DNA of 64,000 nucleotides from Pseudomonas sp. UYIF39 (GCF_029963765.1 NZ_JALBYU010000026.1:1-64000), one strand, 5' to 3'. Shown: positions 41,150 through 49,323, counted from the stretch's first letter. Numbers and translations are program-made. Notes: generated by a model not told the origin, from the letters alone.

Positions 41150-41962
41150 ATGTCTCAGTACACTGCGTTCACCGTCGAGCTGGCCGATAAAGTCGCCCAT
41201 GTGCAGATCAACCGGCCGGAAAAAATCAATTCGATGAACGCCGCGTTCTGGAGCGAGATCATCGAGATTTTTCAGTGGGTCGACGACACCGACGAGGTCC
41301 GGGTGGTGGTGCTCAGTGGTGCGGGCAAGCATTTTTCGTCTGGCATCGACCTGATGATGCTGGCCAGCGTGGCCAATGAACTGGGCAAGGACGTGGGGCG
41401 CAACGCACGCCTGCTGCGCCGCAAGATCCTCGCCTTGCAAGCGTCCTTCAATGCTGTCGACAATTGCCGCAAACCGGTACTGGCTGCGGTTCAGGGCTAC
41501 TGCCTGGGCGGTGCTATTGATTTGATTTCGGCTTGCGACATGCGTTACGCCGCCGAAGACGCACAATTCTCGATCAAGGAAATCGACATCGGCATGGCGG
41601 CCGACGTTGGCACTTTGCAACGCTTGCCGCGGATCATCGGTGACGGCATGCTGCGTGAACTGGCTTACACTGGTCGCACGTTCGGTGCCGAAGAAGCGCG
41701 TGGCATGGGCCTGGTCAATCGCGTTTACAGCGACACCTCCAGCCTGCTCGACGGTGTCATGGGCATAGCCCGTGAGATCGCCGGCAAGTCGCCGATTGCG
41801 ATCACCGGCACCAAAGAGATGATCAGCTACATGCGCGACCATCGCATCGATGACGGCCTCGAATACGTCGCCACCTGGAACGCCGCCATGCTGCAATCCA
41901 CCGATCTGCGCGTGGCCATGGCCGCCCATATGAGCAAACAGAAACCCGAATTTCTGGACTGA
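41150..41962 (+). CDS. Crotonase/enoyl-CoA hydratase family protein (dienoyl-CoA isomerase-like)
   Basis: 270-residue crotonase-fold protein. The oxyanion-hole segments are GKHFSSGIDLMML and GYCLGGAIDLISACDMRYA. The position of the catalytic acids resembles delta(3,5)-delta(2,4)-dienoyl-CoA isomerase (ECH1 group): SIKEIDIGMAADVGTLQRLPRIIG, with Glu and Asp, rather than the two Glu of hydratases. That group helps degrade odd-position unsaturated fatty acids. A GTAAAAGGA site precedes the ATG. nudC starts six bases after its stop, so the two are likely cotranscribed, though no functional link is known. Confidence 0.85.
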   Translation: MSQYTAFTVELADKVAHVQINRPEKINSMNAAFWSEIIEIFQWVDDTDEVRVVVLSGAGKHFSSGIDLMMLASVANELGKDVGRNARLLRRKILALQASFNAVDNCRKPVLAAVQGYCLGGAIDLISACDMRYAAEDAQFSIKEIDIGMAADVGTLQRLPRIIGDGMLRELAYTGRTFGAEEARGMGLVNRVYSDTSSLLDGVMGIAREIAGKSPIAITGTKEMISYMRDHRIDDGLEYVATWNAAMLQSTDLRVAMAAHMSKQKPEFLD

Positions 41963-41968
41963 TTAAAA

Positions 41969-42799
41969 ATGACTTCACGCTGGACCACTGCAGTACTGGA
42001 CACCGACCAACCCGGCGGCTGGGCGGTAGCGCGCAGCCCCGAAGGCTTTTTGTTCGATGACAATGGCGCGCTGTTCCCGCGCGAATGGCTCAAGCGCCAG
42101 GACCTGTCCATCCTTGCTGAACATGGCATCGGTCACCTGGACGGCGAACCGGTCTACTTGTTGGAGCTGCGCAGTCACAGCGATGTGCCGGGCTGCAACT
42201 GGAAAGGCCTGCGGGCATTCATGCTCGAAGGCGACCATACGGTTTACAAGGTGCTCGGTTATGCCGCGCAAATCGGCACCTGGGCCCGCGAACACCGCTT
42301 TTGCGGCAACTGCGGGCAGGCGATGACCCAAGTGACCCGGGAACGGGCGATGTATTGCGAACCGTGTGATTTACGCAGCTACCCGCGCATTTCGCCGAGC
42401 ATGATCGTACTGGTAACCCGTGGCGATGAAGTCCTGCTGGCGCGTTCGCCGCGCTTTGTCACCGGCGTCTACAGCACGTTGGCGGGGTTTGCCGAACCGG
42501 GCGAGTCGGCCGAAGACTGCCTGATTCGTGAAGTCCGTGAAGAAGTGCAGATCGAGGTCAAGAACATCCAGTACATGGGCAGCCAGTGCTGGCCGTTCCC
42601 GCATTCGATGATGCTGGGTTTCCATGCCGAGTACGCCGGCGGCGAGATCGTGTGTCAGGAAGACGAGATCGAAGACGCCCAGTGGTTCAACGTTCATGAG
42701 CTGCCGCCGTTGCCGGCGTCACGCTCGATTGCCCGTTACCTGATCGACGTCTATGTGGCGCGACGCTTAGGCCATGCTGAACCAGTGTTGCCAGGCTAA
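41969..42799 (+). CDS. nudC: NAD(+)/NADH pyrophosphatase and RNA deNADding enzyme NudC
   Basis: 276-residue Nudix hydrolase that splits NADH and removes NAD caps from RNA. The zinc knuckle has C112-x2-C115 and C130-x2-C133. The Nudix box is GFAEPGESAEDCLIREVREEVQIEV with the metal-binding REVREE. The NudC-specific motif, normally SQPWPFP, reads SQCWPFP here with Cys at residue 207. The last 33 bases overlap the convergent TauE/SafE gene tail to tail. Only a weak ribosome site (AAAA) is present, fitting coupling to the gene before. Confidence 0.95.
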   Translation: MTSRWTTAVLDTDQPGGWAVARSPEGFLFDDNGALFPREWLKRQDLSILAEHGIGHLDGEPVYLLELRSHSDVPGCNWKGLRAFMLEGDHTVYKVLGYAAQIGTWAREHRFCGNCGQAMTQVTRERAMYCEPCDLRSYPRISPSMIVLVTRGDEVLLARSPRFVTGVYSTLAGFAEPGESAEDCLIREVREEVQIEVKNIQYMGSQCWPFPHSMMLGFHAEYAGGEIVCQEDEIEDAQWFNVHELPPLPASRSIARYLIDVYVARRLGHAEPVLPG

Positions 42800-43546
42800 C
42801 CGCACGGTCAAGCCCAGCACCACGGTAATGAACACCGGGCGAATGAACTTCGCACCGCCGCTGATGGCGGTGCGAGCCCCGAAGAACGCCCCGACCATCA
42901 CCGACAGGCCCATGCTCAGGCCGATGATCCAGTCCACCTGCCCGGAAAACACGAACACCGACAGTGCCGCAATGTTGCTGACGAAGTTCATGCTGCGCGC
43001 CACGCCGCTGGCCTTCACCAAGTCGATGGGGTACATCAGCATCGTGCTGACGGTCCAGAACGCACCCGTGCCCGGACCGGCCACGCCGTCGTAAAACCCG
43101 AGTCCGAAGCCTTGGGTCGATTGCCACTTTTTCTTGATCGGTGCGTCACTGTCCAGCGGCGCTTTTGGCGTGCCGCCAAACAACAGATAGACGCCGCAGC
43201 CAAAAACGATCACCGGGAGCATCTTGTTCAGCCATTCCGCCGGCAGGTAGTGAGCGACCACGGCACCGGTCAACGCGCCCACCAGCGTGCCGACAATGGC
43301 GTGCATCCATTGCTTGGGATGGAACAGCTTGCGTCGGTAGAAGGTGAAACTGGCGGTGGCCGAGCCGAACGTCGAACTGAGTTTGTTGGTGCCCAGCACC
43401 AGATGTGGCGGCAGGCCTGCGGTCAGCAGCGCCGGGGTGGTCAACAGACCGCCGCCTCCGGCAATGGCGTCGATGAAACCGGCAATGAACGCGACGAGGG
43501 CCAGAATGGCCAGGGTGGTGAGGTCAACACTGAGTTCGAAAGGCAT
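42767..43546 (-). CDS. TSUP-family exporter (TauE/SafE)
   Basis: 259-residue membrane protein with about eight helices. The TauE/SafE signatures are AFIAGFIDAIAGGGGLLTTPALL at the N-terminus and the repeat half GFGLGFYDGVAGPGTGAFWTVSTM, plus TNKLSSTFGS. The family carries sulfite, sulfoacetate and other organosulfur anions; this neighbourhood holds sulfonate/sulfone oxygenases 1-2 kb away, so an organosulfur anion is a fair guess but not shown. Ends inside the 3' end of nudC on the other strand. No operon partner on the same strand; a REP pair lies upstream. Confidence 0.9.
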   Translation of the reverse strand: MPFELSVDLTTLAILALVAFIAGFIDAIAGGGGLLTTPALLTAGLPPHLVLGTNKLSSTFGSATASFTFYRRKLFHPKQWMHAIVGTLVGALTGAVVAHYLPAEWLNKMLPVIVFGCGVYLLFGGTPKAPLDSDAPIKKKWQSTQGFGLGFYDGVAGPGTGAFWTVSTMLMYPIDLVKASGVARSMNFVSNIAALSVFVFSGQVDWIIGLSMGLSVMVGAFFGARTAISGGAKFIRPVFITVVLGLTVRLAWQHWFSMA

Positions 43547-43640
43547 GGAATCGGCTTATTCTGCGGGGCGCAGGACAGGGCTGCGGGGAAGGGCCGATAT
43601 CTTACCTATATCCAATCTTCGCGGCGACCGGTCTGGCCCT

Positions 43641-43720
43641 ATCGCGAGCAAGCTCGCTCCCACAGGAGATCTCCGGTGCGGCATAGATCAAATGTGGGAG
43701 CGAGCTTGCTCGCGATGGCG
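43641..43720. repeat. Paired REP elements
   Basis: ATCGCGAGCAAGCTCGCTCCCACAGG and the inverted TGTGGGAGCGAGCTTGCTCGCGAT with about 28 bases between, in the gap after the acyl-CoA-dehydrogenase-like gene and before the TauE/SafE gene. Confidence 0.95.
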
Positions 43721-43737
43721 TCAGCCCTGACGACACA

Positions 43738-44976
43738 TCACTTGGTCTGTGGTCCATTCCCGATCTGCCACACAAACGGCGGCTTGGTCCCGTTGATCGC
43801 CCAATCCCCGACAATCCTTGCCTTGTAGATCACCGGATTGTGCGACGACACCGTCCGCGCATTGCGCCAGTGCCGGTCCAGTGATTTACCCACCCGAGTA
43901 TCCGAAGCCCCCAGCGCGTTGAACAGTTGCGAGGTCGCTCGCTGGATCAGCTCCGACACCACCACCTGAGCCTTGGCCGATTCGATTTCCGCCGCGACAT
44001 TCGCGGCCTGTTCCAAGGCTTCATCACCCGAGAAACGCGCCAGATAAGCCCGCTGGGCCGGTTGCGCAGCCTTCAAGGAGCTTGCTTCGGCCGCATACAC
44101 CAGAGCCGCGATTTCACCGACCACTTGCTGCACCTGCGAATCCTGGCTGACGTGCTGCGCATTGCCATGGCTGTAGATGCGTTTGCGTTCACGCACCTGA
44201 TGAGCCACATCGCGCAACGCCGCACGACCAATCCCGGCCAGGGTCGCCAGCAGCACCAACTGATAAAACGCAGTCTGGTATTTGAAGCGGGTGGCGAAGT
44301 CGATGATGTTCTCGGCCTCCACATCAGCATCGATAAACCGTGAGGTGCCACTGCCGGTGGTGCGCTGGCCGAAGCCGTCCCAGTCGTCGCTCTGCACGAT
44401 ACCGGGTTGGCGGGTTCGGACCGCAGCAATCACGTCGCCGCCGGTGTCGCTGCGTTGCGCGTACACGTCGATCCAGTCGGAAAACAGGCTGCCGGTGCTG
44501 TAGAACTTCTCGCCGTTGAGCCGCCATTGATTGCCATGCGGCGAGACTTTGGTGATGACATCGCCAATCGCCACGCTGCCGATTTCGGTCCAGGCATTGC
44601 CGGCGATGTCACCGTCGACGAAGCGTTTGAACCATAGATCCCGGCCCGGCCCAGGTGGCGAGTTCAAGCGATCCTCGGCAAAGGCGAAGTGCCCGCGCAA
44701 AGCCTGAGGCACGTTGGAATCGGCTTCGGCCAATTCGATCAGCAACTCAAACAGTTGTGGGAGGGAGGCGCCGCCACCGCCGTACTCAACTGGAACCCGT
44801 ACGGCGCCGAATCCGGCGTCCTTGAGCCACTGAATCGGTTCGTAGGGAAGGCTGCGGGACTGTTCGCGCTCAACGGCACCGCCGGCGATGCGTTGGAAAA
44901 TCGGCCGGAACCTTGCGGCCAGCGCTTGATAGTCGGTGCCAATGGACAGCGGATTGATTACCTGGTGTTCGGTCAT
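43738..44976 (-). CDS. Acyl-CoA-dehydrogenase-fold flavin monooxygenase (DszC/SfnB-like)
   Basis: 412 residues. Acyl-CoA dehydrogenase fold with the N-terminal helical domain (about 20-130), the middle beta domain (NAWTEIGSVAIGDVITKV..., WRLNGEKFYSTGSLFSDWI) and the C-terminal bundle. The GQRTTGSGTS segment and RHWRNARTVSSHNPVIYKARIVGDWAINGTKP end are typical of FMNH2-dependent DszC/SfnB-type enzymes rather than true dehydrogenases. Such enzymes work in sulfur scavenging, which fits the divergent sfnG. ATG at 44976 follows AAGGAG. The substrate is not determined by sequence. Confidence 0.82.
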   Translation of the reverse strand: MTEHQVINPLSIGTDYQALAARFRPIFQRIAGGAVEREQSRSLPYEPIQWLKDAGFGAVRVPVEYGGGGASLPQLFELLIELAEADSNVPQALRGHFAFAEDRLNSPPGPGRDLWFKRFVDGDIAGNAWTEIGSVAIGDVITKVSPHGNQWRLNGEKFYSTGSLFSDWIDVYAQRSDTGGDVIAAVRTRQPGIVQSDDWDGFGQRTTGSGTSRFIDADVEAENIIDFATRFKYQTAFYQLVLLATLAGIGRAALRDVAHQVRERKRIYSHGNAQHVSQDSQVQQVVGEIAALVYAAEASSLKAAQPAQRAYLARFSGDEALEQAANVAAEIESAKAQVVVSELIQRATSQLFNALGASDTRVGKSLDRHWRNARTVSSHNPVIYKARIVGDWAINGTKPPFVWQIGNGPQTK

Positions 44977-45146
44977 GGGACGGCTCCTTGGATCGGCAGT
45001 AGAAAGTGTTGCGTCTGCCAAGGGCAATTGCATGGTCCATGCCGAAGCTCGCGGGCCAGGATTTACTGGAGGAATTGGATGTCGGCATGCAGTGAATTGT
45101 TGCTGTACCAACAGTGCATCAGCAAATTGCCTCAGGCACACCCACT

Positions 45147-45243
45147 CTGTGGCGAGGGGGCTTGCTCCCGTTGGGTCGCGAAGCGGCCCCAAAAAATGGG
45201 ACTGCTGCGCAGTCCAACGGGGGCAAGCCCCCCCGCCACAGGG
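45147..45243. repeat. Inverted repeat, GGGGCTTGC-type REP variant
   Basis: CTGTGGCGAGGGGGCTTGCTCCCGTTGG and the mirrored CCAACGGGGGCAAGCCCCCCCGCCACAG enclose an inner inverted pair GGGACTGCTGCGCAGTCC. Same size and style as the REP pairs but with a different core (GGCTTGCTCCCGTTGG). Lies between divergent genes, unlike most REP pairs here. Confidence 0.9.
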
Positions 45244-45268
45244 TTCGCCCTCCCCATGATTTCAGCGC

Positions 45269-45284
45269 TGGCACGGTTGCTGCT
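45269..45284 (+). promoter_or_regulatory. Sigma54 (-24/-12) promoter of sfnG
   Basis: TGGCACGGTTGCTGCT, i.e. GG at 45270-45271, ten bases, GC at 45282-45283; only one base off the TGGCACG-N4-TTGCW consensus. It lies 40 bases before the sfnG ATG. In P. putida DS1 the sfn genes are known to need sigma54 and the activator SfnR, so the site agrees with established regulation. Confidence 0.75.
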
Positions 45285-45323
45285 CTTACCTCAGGACATC
45301 CCTAAAGTCCCGAGGACATGCCA

Positions 45324-46418
45324 ATGAGTCAGCAAGCCGTCAAATTTGCCTACTGGGTGCCGAACGTCAGCGGCGGGCTGGTGGTCAGCAAGATCGAACA
45401 ACGCACCCACTGGGGCATCGACTACAACCGCAAACTCGCGCAACTGGCCGAGGAGGCAGGGTTTGAATACGCCCTGACGCAGATCCGCTTCACCGCCGGT
45501 TACGGCGCCGAGTACCAGCACGAATCGGTCGCCTTCAGCCATGCGCTGCTGGCCGCCACCACCCAACTGAAAGTGATCGCCGCCATCCTGCCCGGCCCTT
45601 GGCAACCGGCGCTGGCGGCCAAGCAATTGGCAACCATCGACCAACTGACTAACGGCCGGGTGGCGGTGAACATTGTCAGTGGCTGGTTCAAGGGCGAGTT
45701 CCAGGCGATTGGCGAACACTGGCTGGAACACGACGAGCGTTATCGCCGCTCCGAAGAATTCATCCGCTCGCTGAAAGGCATCTGGAGTCAGGACAACTTT
45801 ACCTTTCGCGGTGACTTCTACCGTTTCGACAACTACAGCCTCAAACCCAAACCGTTGGGTCAGCCGGAAATCTTCCAGGGAGGCAGTTCTCGCGCGGCTC
45901 GGGACATGGCAGCGCGGGTTTCCGACTGGTACTTCACCAACGGCAACACCCCGGAAGGCATCAAGGCCCAGGTCGATGACATTCGCGCCAAGGCGGCGGC
46001 GAACAATCATTCGGTGAAAGTCGGCGTGAACGCGTTTGTCATTGCCCGCGACACCGAAGAAGAGGCGCGAGCCGTGCTGGCACAAATCATCGATCAGGCG
46101 GACCCCGAGGCGGTGAATGCGTTTGGCGATGCCGCGAAGCAAGCGGGCAGGGCGTCACCTGAGGGTGAGGGCAACTGGGCCAAGTCGACGTTTGAGGATC
46201 TGGTGCAGTACAACGACGGTTTCAAGACCAACCTGATCGGTACGCCGCAGCAGATTGCCGAGCGGATCGTCGCGTTGAAAGCGGTGGGTGTGGATCTGGT
46301 GTTGGCGGGCTTTCTCCACTTTCAGGAAGAGGTGGAGTATTTCGGTAAGCGGGTATTGCCGTTGGTGCGTGAGCTTGAGGCCAAGGCAGGTGTGAAGCCG
46401 CATGCTGCGGTCGCCTGA
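45324..46418 (+). CDS. sfnG: FMNH2-dependent dimethylsulfone monooxygenase SfnG
   Basis: 364-residue luciferase-like monooxygenase that converts dimethylsulfone to methanesulfinate using reduced FMN, part of sulfur acquisition from organosulfur compounds. The sequence KFAYWVPNVSGGLVVSKIEQRT at the N-terminus and NIVSGWFKGEFQAIGEHWLEHDERYRRSEEFI in the middle are the strongly conserved SfnG/SsuD-type signatures. The ATG at 45324 has GAGG eight bases upstream; the ATG at 45318 is too close to it. Driven by a sigma54 site; divergent from a DszC/SfnB-like gene that may act in the same pathway. Confidence 0.94.
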   Translation: MSQQAVKFAYWVPNVSGGLVVSKIEQRTHWGIDYNRKLAQLAEEAGFEYALTQIRFTAGYGAEYQHESVAFSHALLAATTQLKVIAAILPGPWQPALAAKQLATIDQLTNGRVAVNIVSGWFKGEFQAIGEHWLEHDERYRRSEEFIRSLKGIWSQDNFTFRGDFYRFDNYSLKPKPLGQPEIFQGGSSRAARDMAARVSDWYFTNGNTPEGIKAQVDDIRAKAAANNHSVKVGVNAFVIARDTEEEARAVLAQIIDQADPEAVNAFGDAAKQAGRASPEGEGNWAKSTFEDLVQYNDGFKTNLIGTPQQIAERIVALKAVGVDLVLAGFLHFQEEVEYFGKRVLPLVRELEAKAGVKPHAAVA

Positions 46419-46430
46419 ACACCACAAACC

Positions 46431-46524
46431 CCCTGTGGGAGCGAGCTTGCTCGCGATGGCGTCATCAAATTCAACATCATTGTTGACTGATCGACCGCTA
46501 TCGCGAGCAAGCTCGCTCCCACAT
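46431..46524. repeat. Paired REP elements
   Basis: CCTGTGGGAGCGAGCTTGCTCGCGATGG and the inverted TATCGCGAGCAAGCTCGCTCCCACA, about 40 bases apart, between the convergent sfnG and DUF1348 genes. Confidence 0.95.
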
Positions 46525-46539
46525 TTGTTCGGTGTCGGT

Positions 46540-47016
46540 TTATAGGCCCAGGTCGGACAGGCTTGGGTGATCGTCAGGGCGACCGCCCAGCGGCCAGTGG
46601 AACTTGCGATCACTTTCCTTGATCGGCATGTCATTGATGCAGGCAAACCGATTGGCCATCAAACCGTTCTCGTCGAACTCCCAGTTTTCGTTGCCATACG
46701 AGCGGAACCAGTTGCCCGAGTCGTCGTGCCACTCATAGGCATAACGCACGGCGATGCGGTTGCCGGTAAAGGCCCAAAGTTCTTTGATCAGGCGGTAATC
46801 CAGTTCCTTGGCCCATTTGCGCGTCAGGAAACCTTTGGCTTCTTCGCGGTTGTAGGCGAACTCGGCGCGGTTGCGCCACTTGGTGTCCAGGGTGTAGGCC
46901 AGCGACACGCGTTCCGGGTCGCGGGAGTTCCAGCCGTCTTCGGCCAGGCGTACTTTTTCGATGGCCGATTCACGGGTGAATGGCGGCAATGGCGGACGAA
47001 CTTCGGCATTAGACAT
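46540..47016 (-). CDS. DUF1348 / NTF2-like protein
   Basis: 158 residues of the SnoaL/NTF2-like DUF1348 family, recognised by KVRLAEDGWNSRDPERVSLAYTLDTKWRNRAEF, the repeated WAFTGNRIAVRYAYEWHDDSGNWFRSYGNENWEF, and the C-terminal RPDDHPSLSDLGL. A cone-shaped alpha+beta fold with a pocket; function unknown. GGGAG precedes the ATG. It lies 57 bases after the tetR stop on the same strand, so it is probably the target and partner of that regulator. Similar TetR-DUF1348 pairs are common in pseudomonads. Confidence 0.9.
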   Translation of the reverse strand: MSNAEVRPPLPPFTRESAIEKVRLAEDGWNSRDPERVSLAYTLDTKWRNRAEFAYNREEAKGFLTRKWAKELDYRLIKELWAFTGNRIAVRYAYEWHDDSGNWFRSYGNENWEFDENGLMANRFACINDMPIKESDRKFHWPLGGRPDDHPSLSDLGL

Positions 47017-47073
47017 TTAATAGTCTCCCTATCAAAGTAAAGTTCTAGCAAGTTGTCGGGCTTGGTTAAAGTG

Positions 47074-47637
47074 TTACAGGTCCAATAACTTTCGCGCCAT
47101 GCATTGCGCATTATCGGCGGCACTGTGATCACCCATGACAAGCGCCACGGTAATAGCACCGTCGATCAGGATCAGCATCTGTTTGGCCAGCGTCTCCGGG
47201 TCTGTGGCGCCATGTTCGGTGCAGAGCTCGCGCACGTAGTCGAGCAGCTTCTGTTTGTGGTCTTTGGCAACCAGGCGAACCGGGTCTTGCGGGTCACCGG
47301 TTTCGCCGCTGGTGTTGATGAATGCACAGCCACGGAAGCCTTCAGAGGCGAACCAGGCCTTGAGTACGGTAAACAGGGTGAGCAGCCGGCCGGCCGGGGT
47401 TTCGGCCTGGTCGACTTCGCTTCTGTACCAATGCATCCAGCGCACATCACGGCGTTGCAGGGCCGCGACGGTGAGCTCCTCCTTGTTGGCGAAGTAGCGG
47501 TAAATGCTCTTTCTGGAGACGCCGGCGGTTTTCACCAGAAGATCCATTCCGGTGGCCGCGATGCCACTTTTGTAGATCAACTTTTCGGTGACATCCAGAA
47601 TGATGTTGCGTGTGTCATTGCTGATTATTTCGTTCAT
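47074..47637 (-). CDS. TetR-family transcriptional regulator
   Basis: 187 residues. N-terminal helix-turn-helix (about 8-55: ILDVTEKLIYKSGIAATGMDLLVKTAGVSRKSIYRYFANKEELTVAAL) is of TetR type; the C-terminal domain (AWFASEGFRGCAFINTSGE) resembles the YcdC/AcuR-like ligand-binding group. The ATG at 47637 is chosen because it is the conserved TetR start; the frame stays open far upstream through a REP pair and into pssA. A perfect 14-bp palindrome lies 13-26 bases before the ATG, suggesting self-repression. Upstream of DUF1348 on the same strand. Confidence 0.93.
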   Translation of the reverse strand: MNEIISNDTRNIILDVTEKLIYKSGIAATGMDLLVKTAGVSRKSIYRYFANKEELTVAALQRRDVRWMHWYRSEVDQAETPAGRLLTLFTVLKAWFASEGFRGCAFINTSGETGDPQDPVRLVAKDHKQKLLDYVRELCTEHGATDPETLAKQMLILIDGAITVALVMGDHSAADNAQCMARKLLDL

Positions 47638-47649
47638 GTGGCGAAGGGT

Positions 47650-47663
47650 AGAACGATCGTTCT
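47650..47663 (-). promoter_or_regulatory. Palindromic operator candidate of the tetR-DUF1348 operon
   Basis: AGAACGATCGTTCT, a perfect 14-bp palindrome in the leader or core promoter of the TetR gene. Its size and place are usual for a TetR-family operator. Binding is inferred. Confidence 0.6.
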
Positions 47664-47703
47664 CCTTGGTCAAGTAGCTATTTTTGTCGCCTGGCAAATC
47701 GTT

Positions 47704-47768
47704 TTCGCGAGCAGGCTCGCTCCCACAGGGGAATGCATTTCCATGGGGGAGCGAGCCTGCTCGCGAAG
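47704..47768. repeat. Paired REP elements
   Basis: TTCGCGAGCAGGCTCGCTCCCACAGG and the inverted GGGGGAGCGAGCCTGCTCGCGAAGG, about 15 bases apart. The core has AGGCT in place of AAGCT. Located between the divergent tetR and pssA genes. Confidence 0.95.
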
Positions 47769-47853
47769 GGGCCATTACAGTCAGTAACAAGACCCGAACC
47801 GATCCATGGTGTAAGCTCTCGGGTTCTTCGGATTCGACCTTTTTGCGAGCCCT

Positions 47854-49197
47854 ATGCCGTCGCTTTTCAAACGCTCTCTGCTGCCCAAACTGCGCAGTTT
47901 TCCGCTGACCGCCGATGCCGTCACCATTCTTTCCGGCGCTGCCGAGTACCGCCGTTGCCTGCTGGAAAAAATCGCCAGCGCCACCCGGCGCATCTATATC
48001 GTCGCGCTCTATCTGCAACAGGATGAAGCCGGCCAGGAAATTCTTGATGCCTTGCACGCGGCCAAACTGGCGCGTCCGGAACTGGACGTGGTGGTGGTCG
48101 TTGACTGGCTGCGCGCTCAACGCGGCTTGATCGGCGCCGGCAAGCAGCCAGGCAACTCGGCCTGGTATCAGGAAGCCACCCGTACTCACGAAAGCGTTGT
48201 GCCGGTGTATGGCGTTCCCGTGCAGACCCGTGAGCTGTTCGGCGTGCTGCATTTGAAAGGCTTCGTGATCGATGACTGTGTGATCTACAGCGGCGCGAGC
48301 CTGAACAACGTTTACCTGCACAAATTCGACAAGTACCGCTACGACCGTTATCACCTGCTAAATAGCAGCGCGCTGGCCGATTCGATGCAGCACCTGATTC
48401 AGCACGGTCTGATCGCCTCCAAAGCGGTGCATCGTCTTGATTTGCCGAACCTGCCGACCACCCGCAGCCTGCGCAACGACATCGGCGACTTGCGCAGCCG
48501 CCTCAAGCACGCGGCGTACGACACCACGACAGGCACCACGGAAAAGGGCGGTTTGTCGGTCAGCCCATTGCTCGGTGTCGGCAAAAACAACCCGTTGAGT
48601 CGGGTGATTTGCGAGTTGATCGCTAGCGCTCAGCAGCAACTGACCATCTGCACGCCATACTTCAACCTGCCGCTGGCCGTGACCCGGGAAATCAACCGGG
48701 CACTGGCGCGGGGCGTGAAGATCGACATCATCGTCGGCGACAAGACGGCCAACGACTTTTACATCCCGCCGAGCGAACCGTTCAAGGTGATTTCGGCGCT
48801 GCCGTACCTTTACGAGATCAGCCTGCGGCGTTTCGCCAAGCGTCATCATCGCTGCGTCGACAGCGGCCAGTTGAACCTGCATCTTTGGCGTGATGGCGAC
48901 AACACCTATCACCTCAAGGGCATGTGGATCGATCAGCGCTACACCTTGCTGACCGGCAACAACCTCAACCCGCGGGCGTTCCGTCTTGATCTGGAAAACG
49001 CCTTGCTGATTGATGATCCGAAAGGCGAGTTGTTAGAGCCGCGTCGTAATGAGCTGGCGGAAATTTTCGAGAACACCCGCCGCATCGAGCGTTACCAGGA
49101 ACTGGGAACGCTGCTGGAATACCCGGCGGGGGTGGCCAAGTTTCTCAAGCGCGTGAGTCGTGTGCGGATCGAGCGGTTGCTCTATCGGATTTTGTAA
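47854..49197 (+). CDS. pssA: CDP-diacylglycerol--serine O-phosphatidyltransferase PssA
   Basis: 447-residue phospholipase-D-superfamily phosphatidylserine synthase, first step toward phosphatidylethanolamine. Two HKD-type motifs: H133-x-K135 in HLKGFVIDD and H353-x-K355 in HLKGMWIDQRYTLLTGNNLNPRAF. Length and the N-terminal region (MPSLFKRSLLPKLRSFPL) fit the E. coli PssA type, a peripheral protein of the inner face of the membrane. Monocistronic; a REP-like hairpin follows about 15 bases after the stop. Confidence 0.95.
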   Translation: MPSLFKRSLLPKLRSFPLTADAVTILSGAAEYRRCLLEKIASATRRIYIVALYLQQDEAGQEILDALHAAKLARPELDVVVVVDWLRAQRGLIGAGKQPGNSAWYQEATRTHESVVPVYGVPVQTRELFGVLHLKGFVIDDCVIYSGASLNNVYLHKFDKYRYDRYHLLNSSALADSMQHLIQHGLIASKAVHRLDLPNLPTTRSLRNDIGDLRSRLKHAAYDTTTGTTEKGGLSVSPLLGVGKNNPLSRVICELIASAQQQLTICTPYFNLPLAVTREINRALARGVKIDIIVGDKTANDFYIPPSEPFKVISALPYLYEISLRRFAKRHHRCVDSGQLNLHLWRDGDNTYHLKGMWIDQRYTLLTGNNLNPRAFRLDLENALLIDDPKGELLEPRRNELAEIFENTRRIERYQELGTLLEYPAGVAKFLKRVSRVRIERLLYRIL

Positions 49198-49207
49198 GGC
49201 TTAAAAG

Positions 49208-49280
49208 CAAAAGATCGCAGCCTCCGACAGCTCCTACGGGTGTACGTCATCCCACTGCAGGAGCTGCCGAAGGCTGCGCT
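49208..49280. repeat. Imperfect inverted repeat (second REP class)
   Basis: AAAAGATCGCAGCCTCCGACAGCTCCTACG and CAGGAGCTGCCGAAGGCTGCG, the same class as at 16984 and 25183, after pssA and before the AraC-type gene. Confidence 0.8.
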
Positions 49281-49323
49281 AATATGCCCACCACTCAAAC
49301 AAGAACAAGGCTTGCCTCGGCCA

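Larger units (their letters stand above)
44977..45323. other. Divergent control region of the sulfur-scavenging pair
   Basis: 347 bases between the monooxygenase and sfnG. It contains a long inverted repeat (45147-45243) and the sigma54-type promoter in front of sfnG (45269-45284). I found no matching sigma54 site toward the monooxygenase. No gene is supported in this stretch. Confidence 0.55.

Noticed and set aside
43641..43720. CRISPR array suspicion from repeated GAGCAAGCTCGC units
   Set aside because: Units come as single inverted pairs, not as regularly spaced direct repeats; they are REP elements.
47638..48354. Upstream extension of the TetR frame through the REP pair into pssA
   Set aside because: The added part is antisense to pssA and to a repeat; the TetR HTH begins right at the 47637 start.
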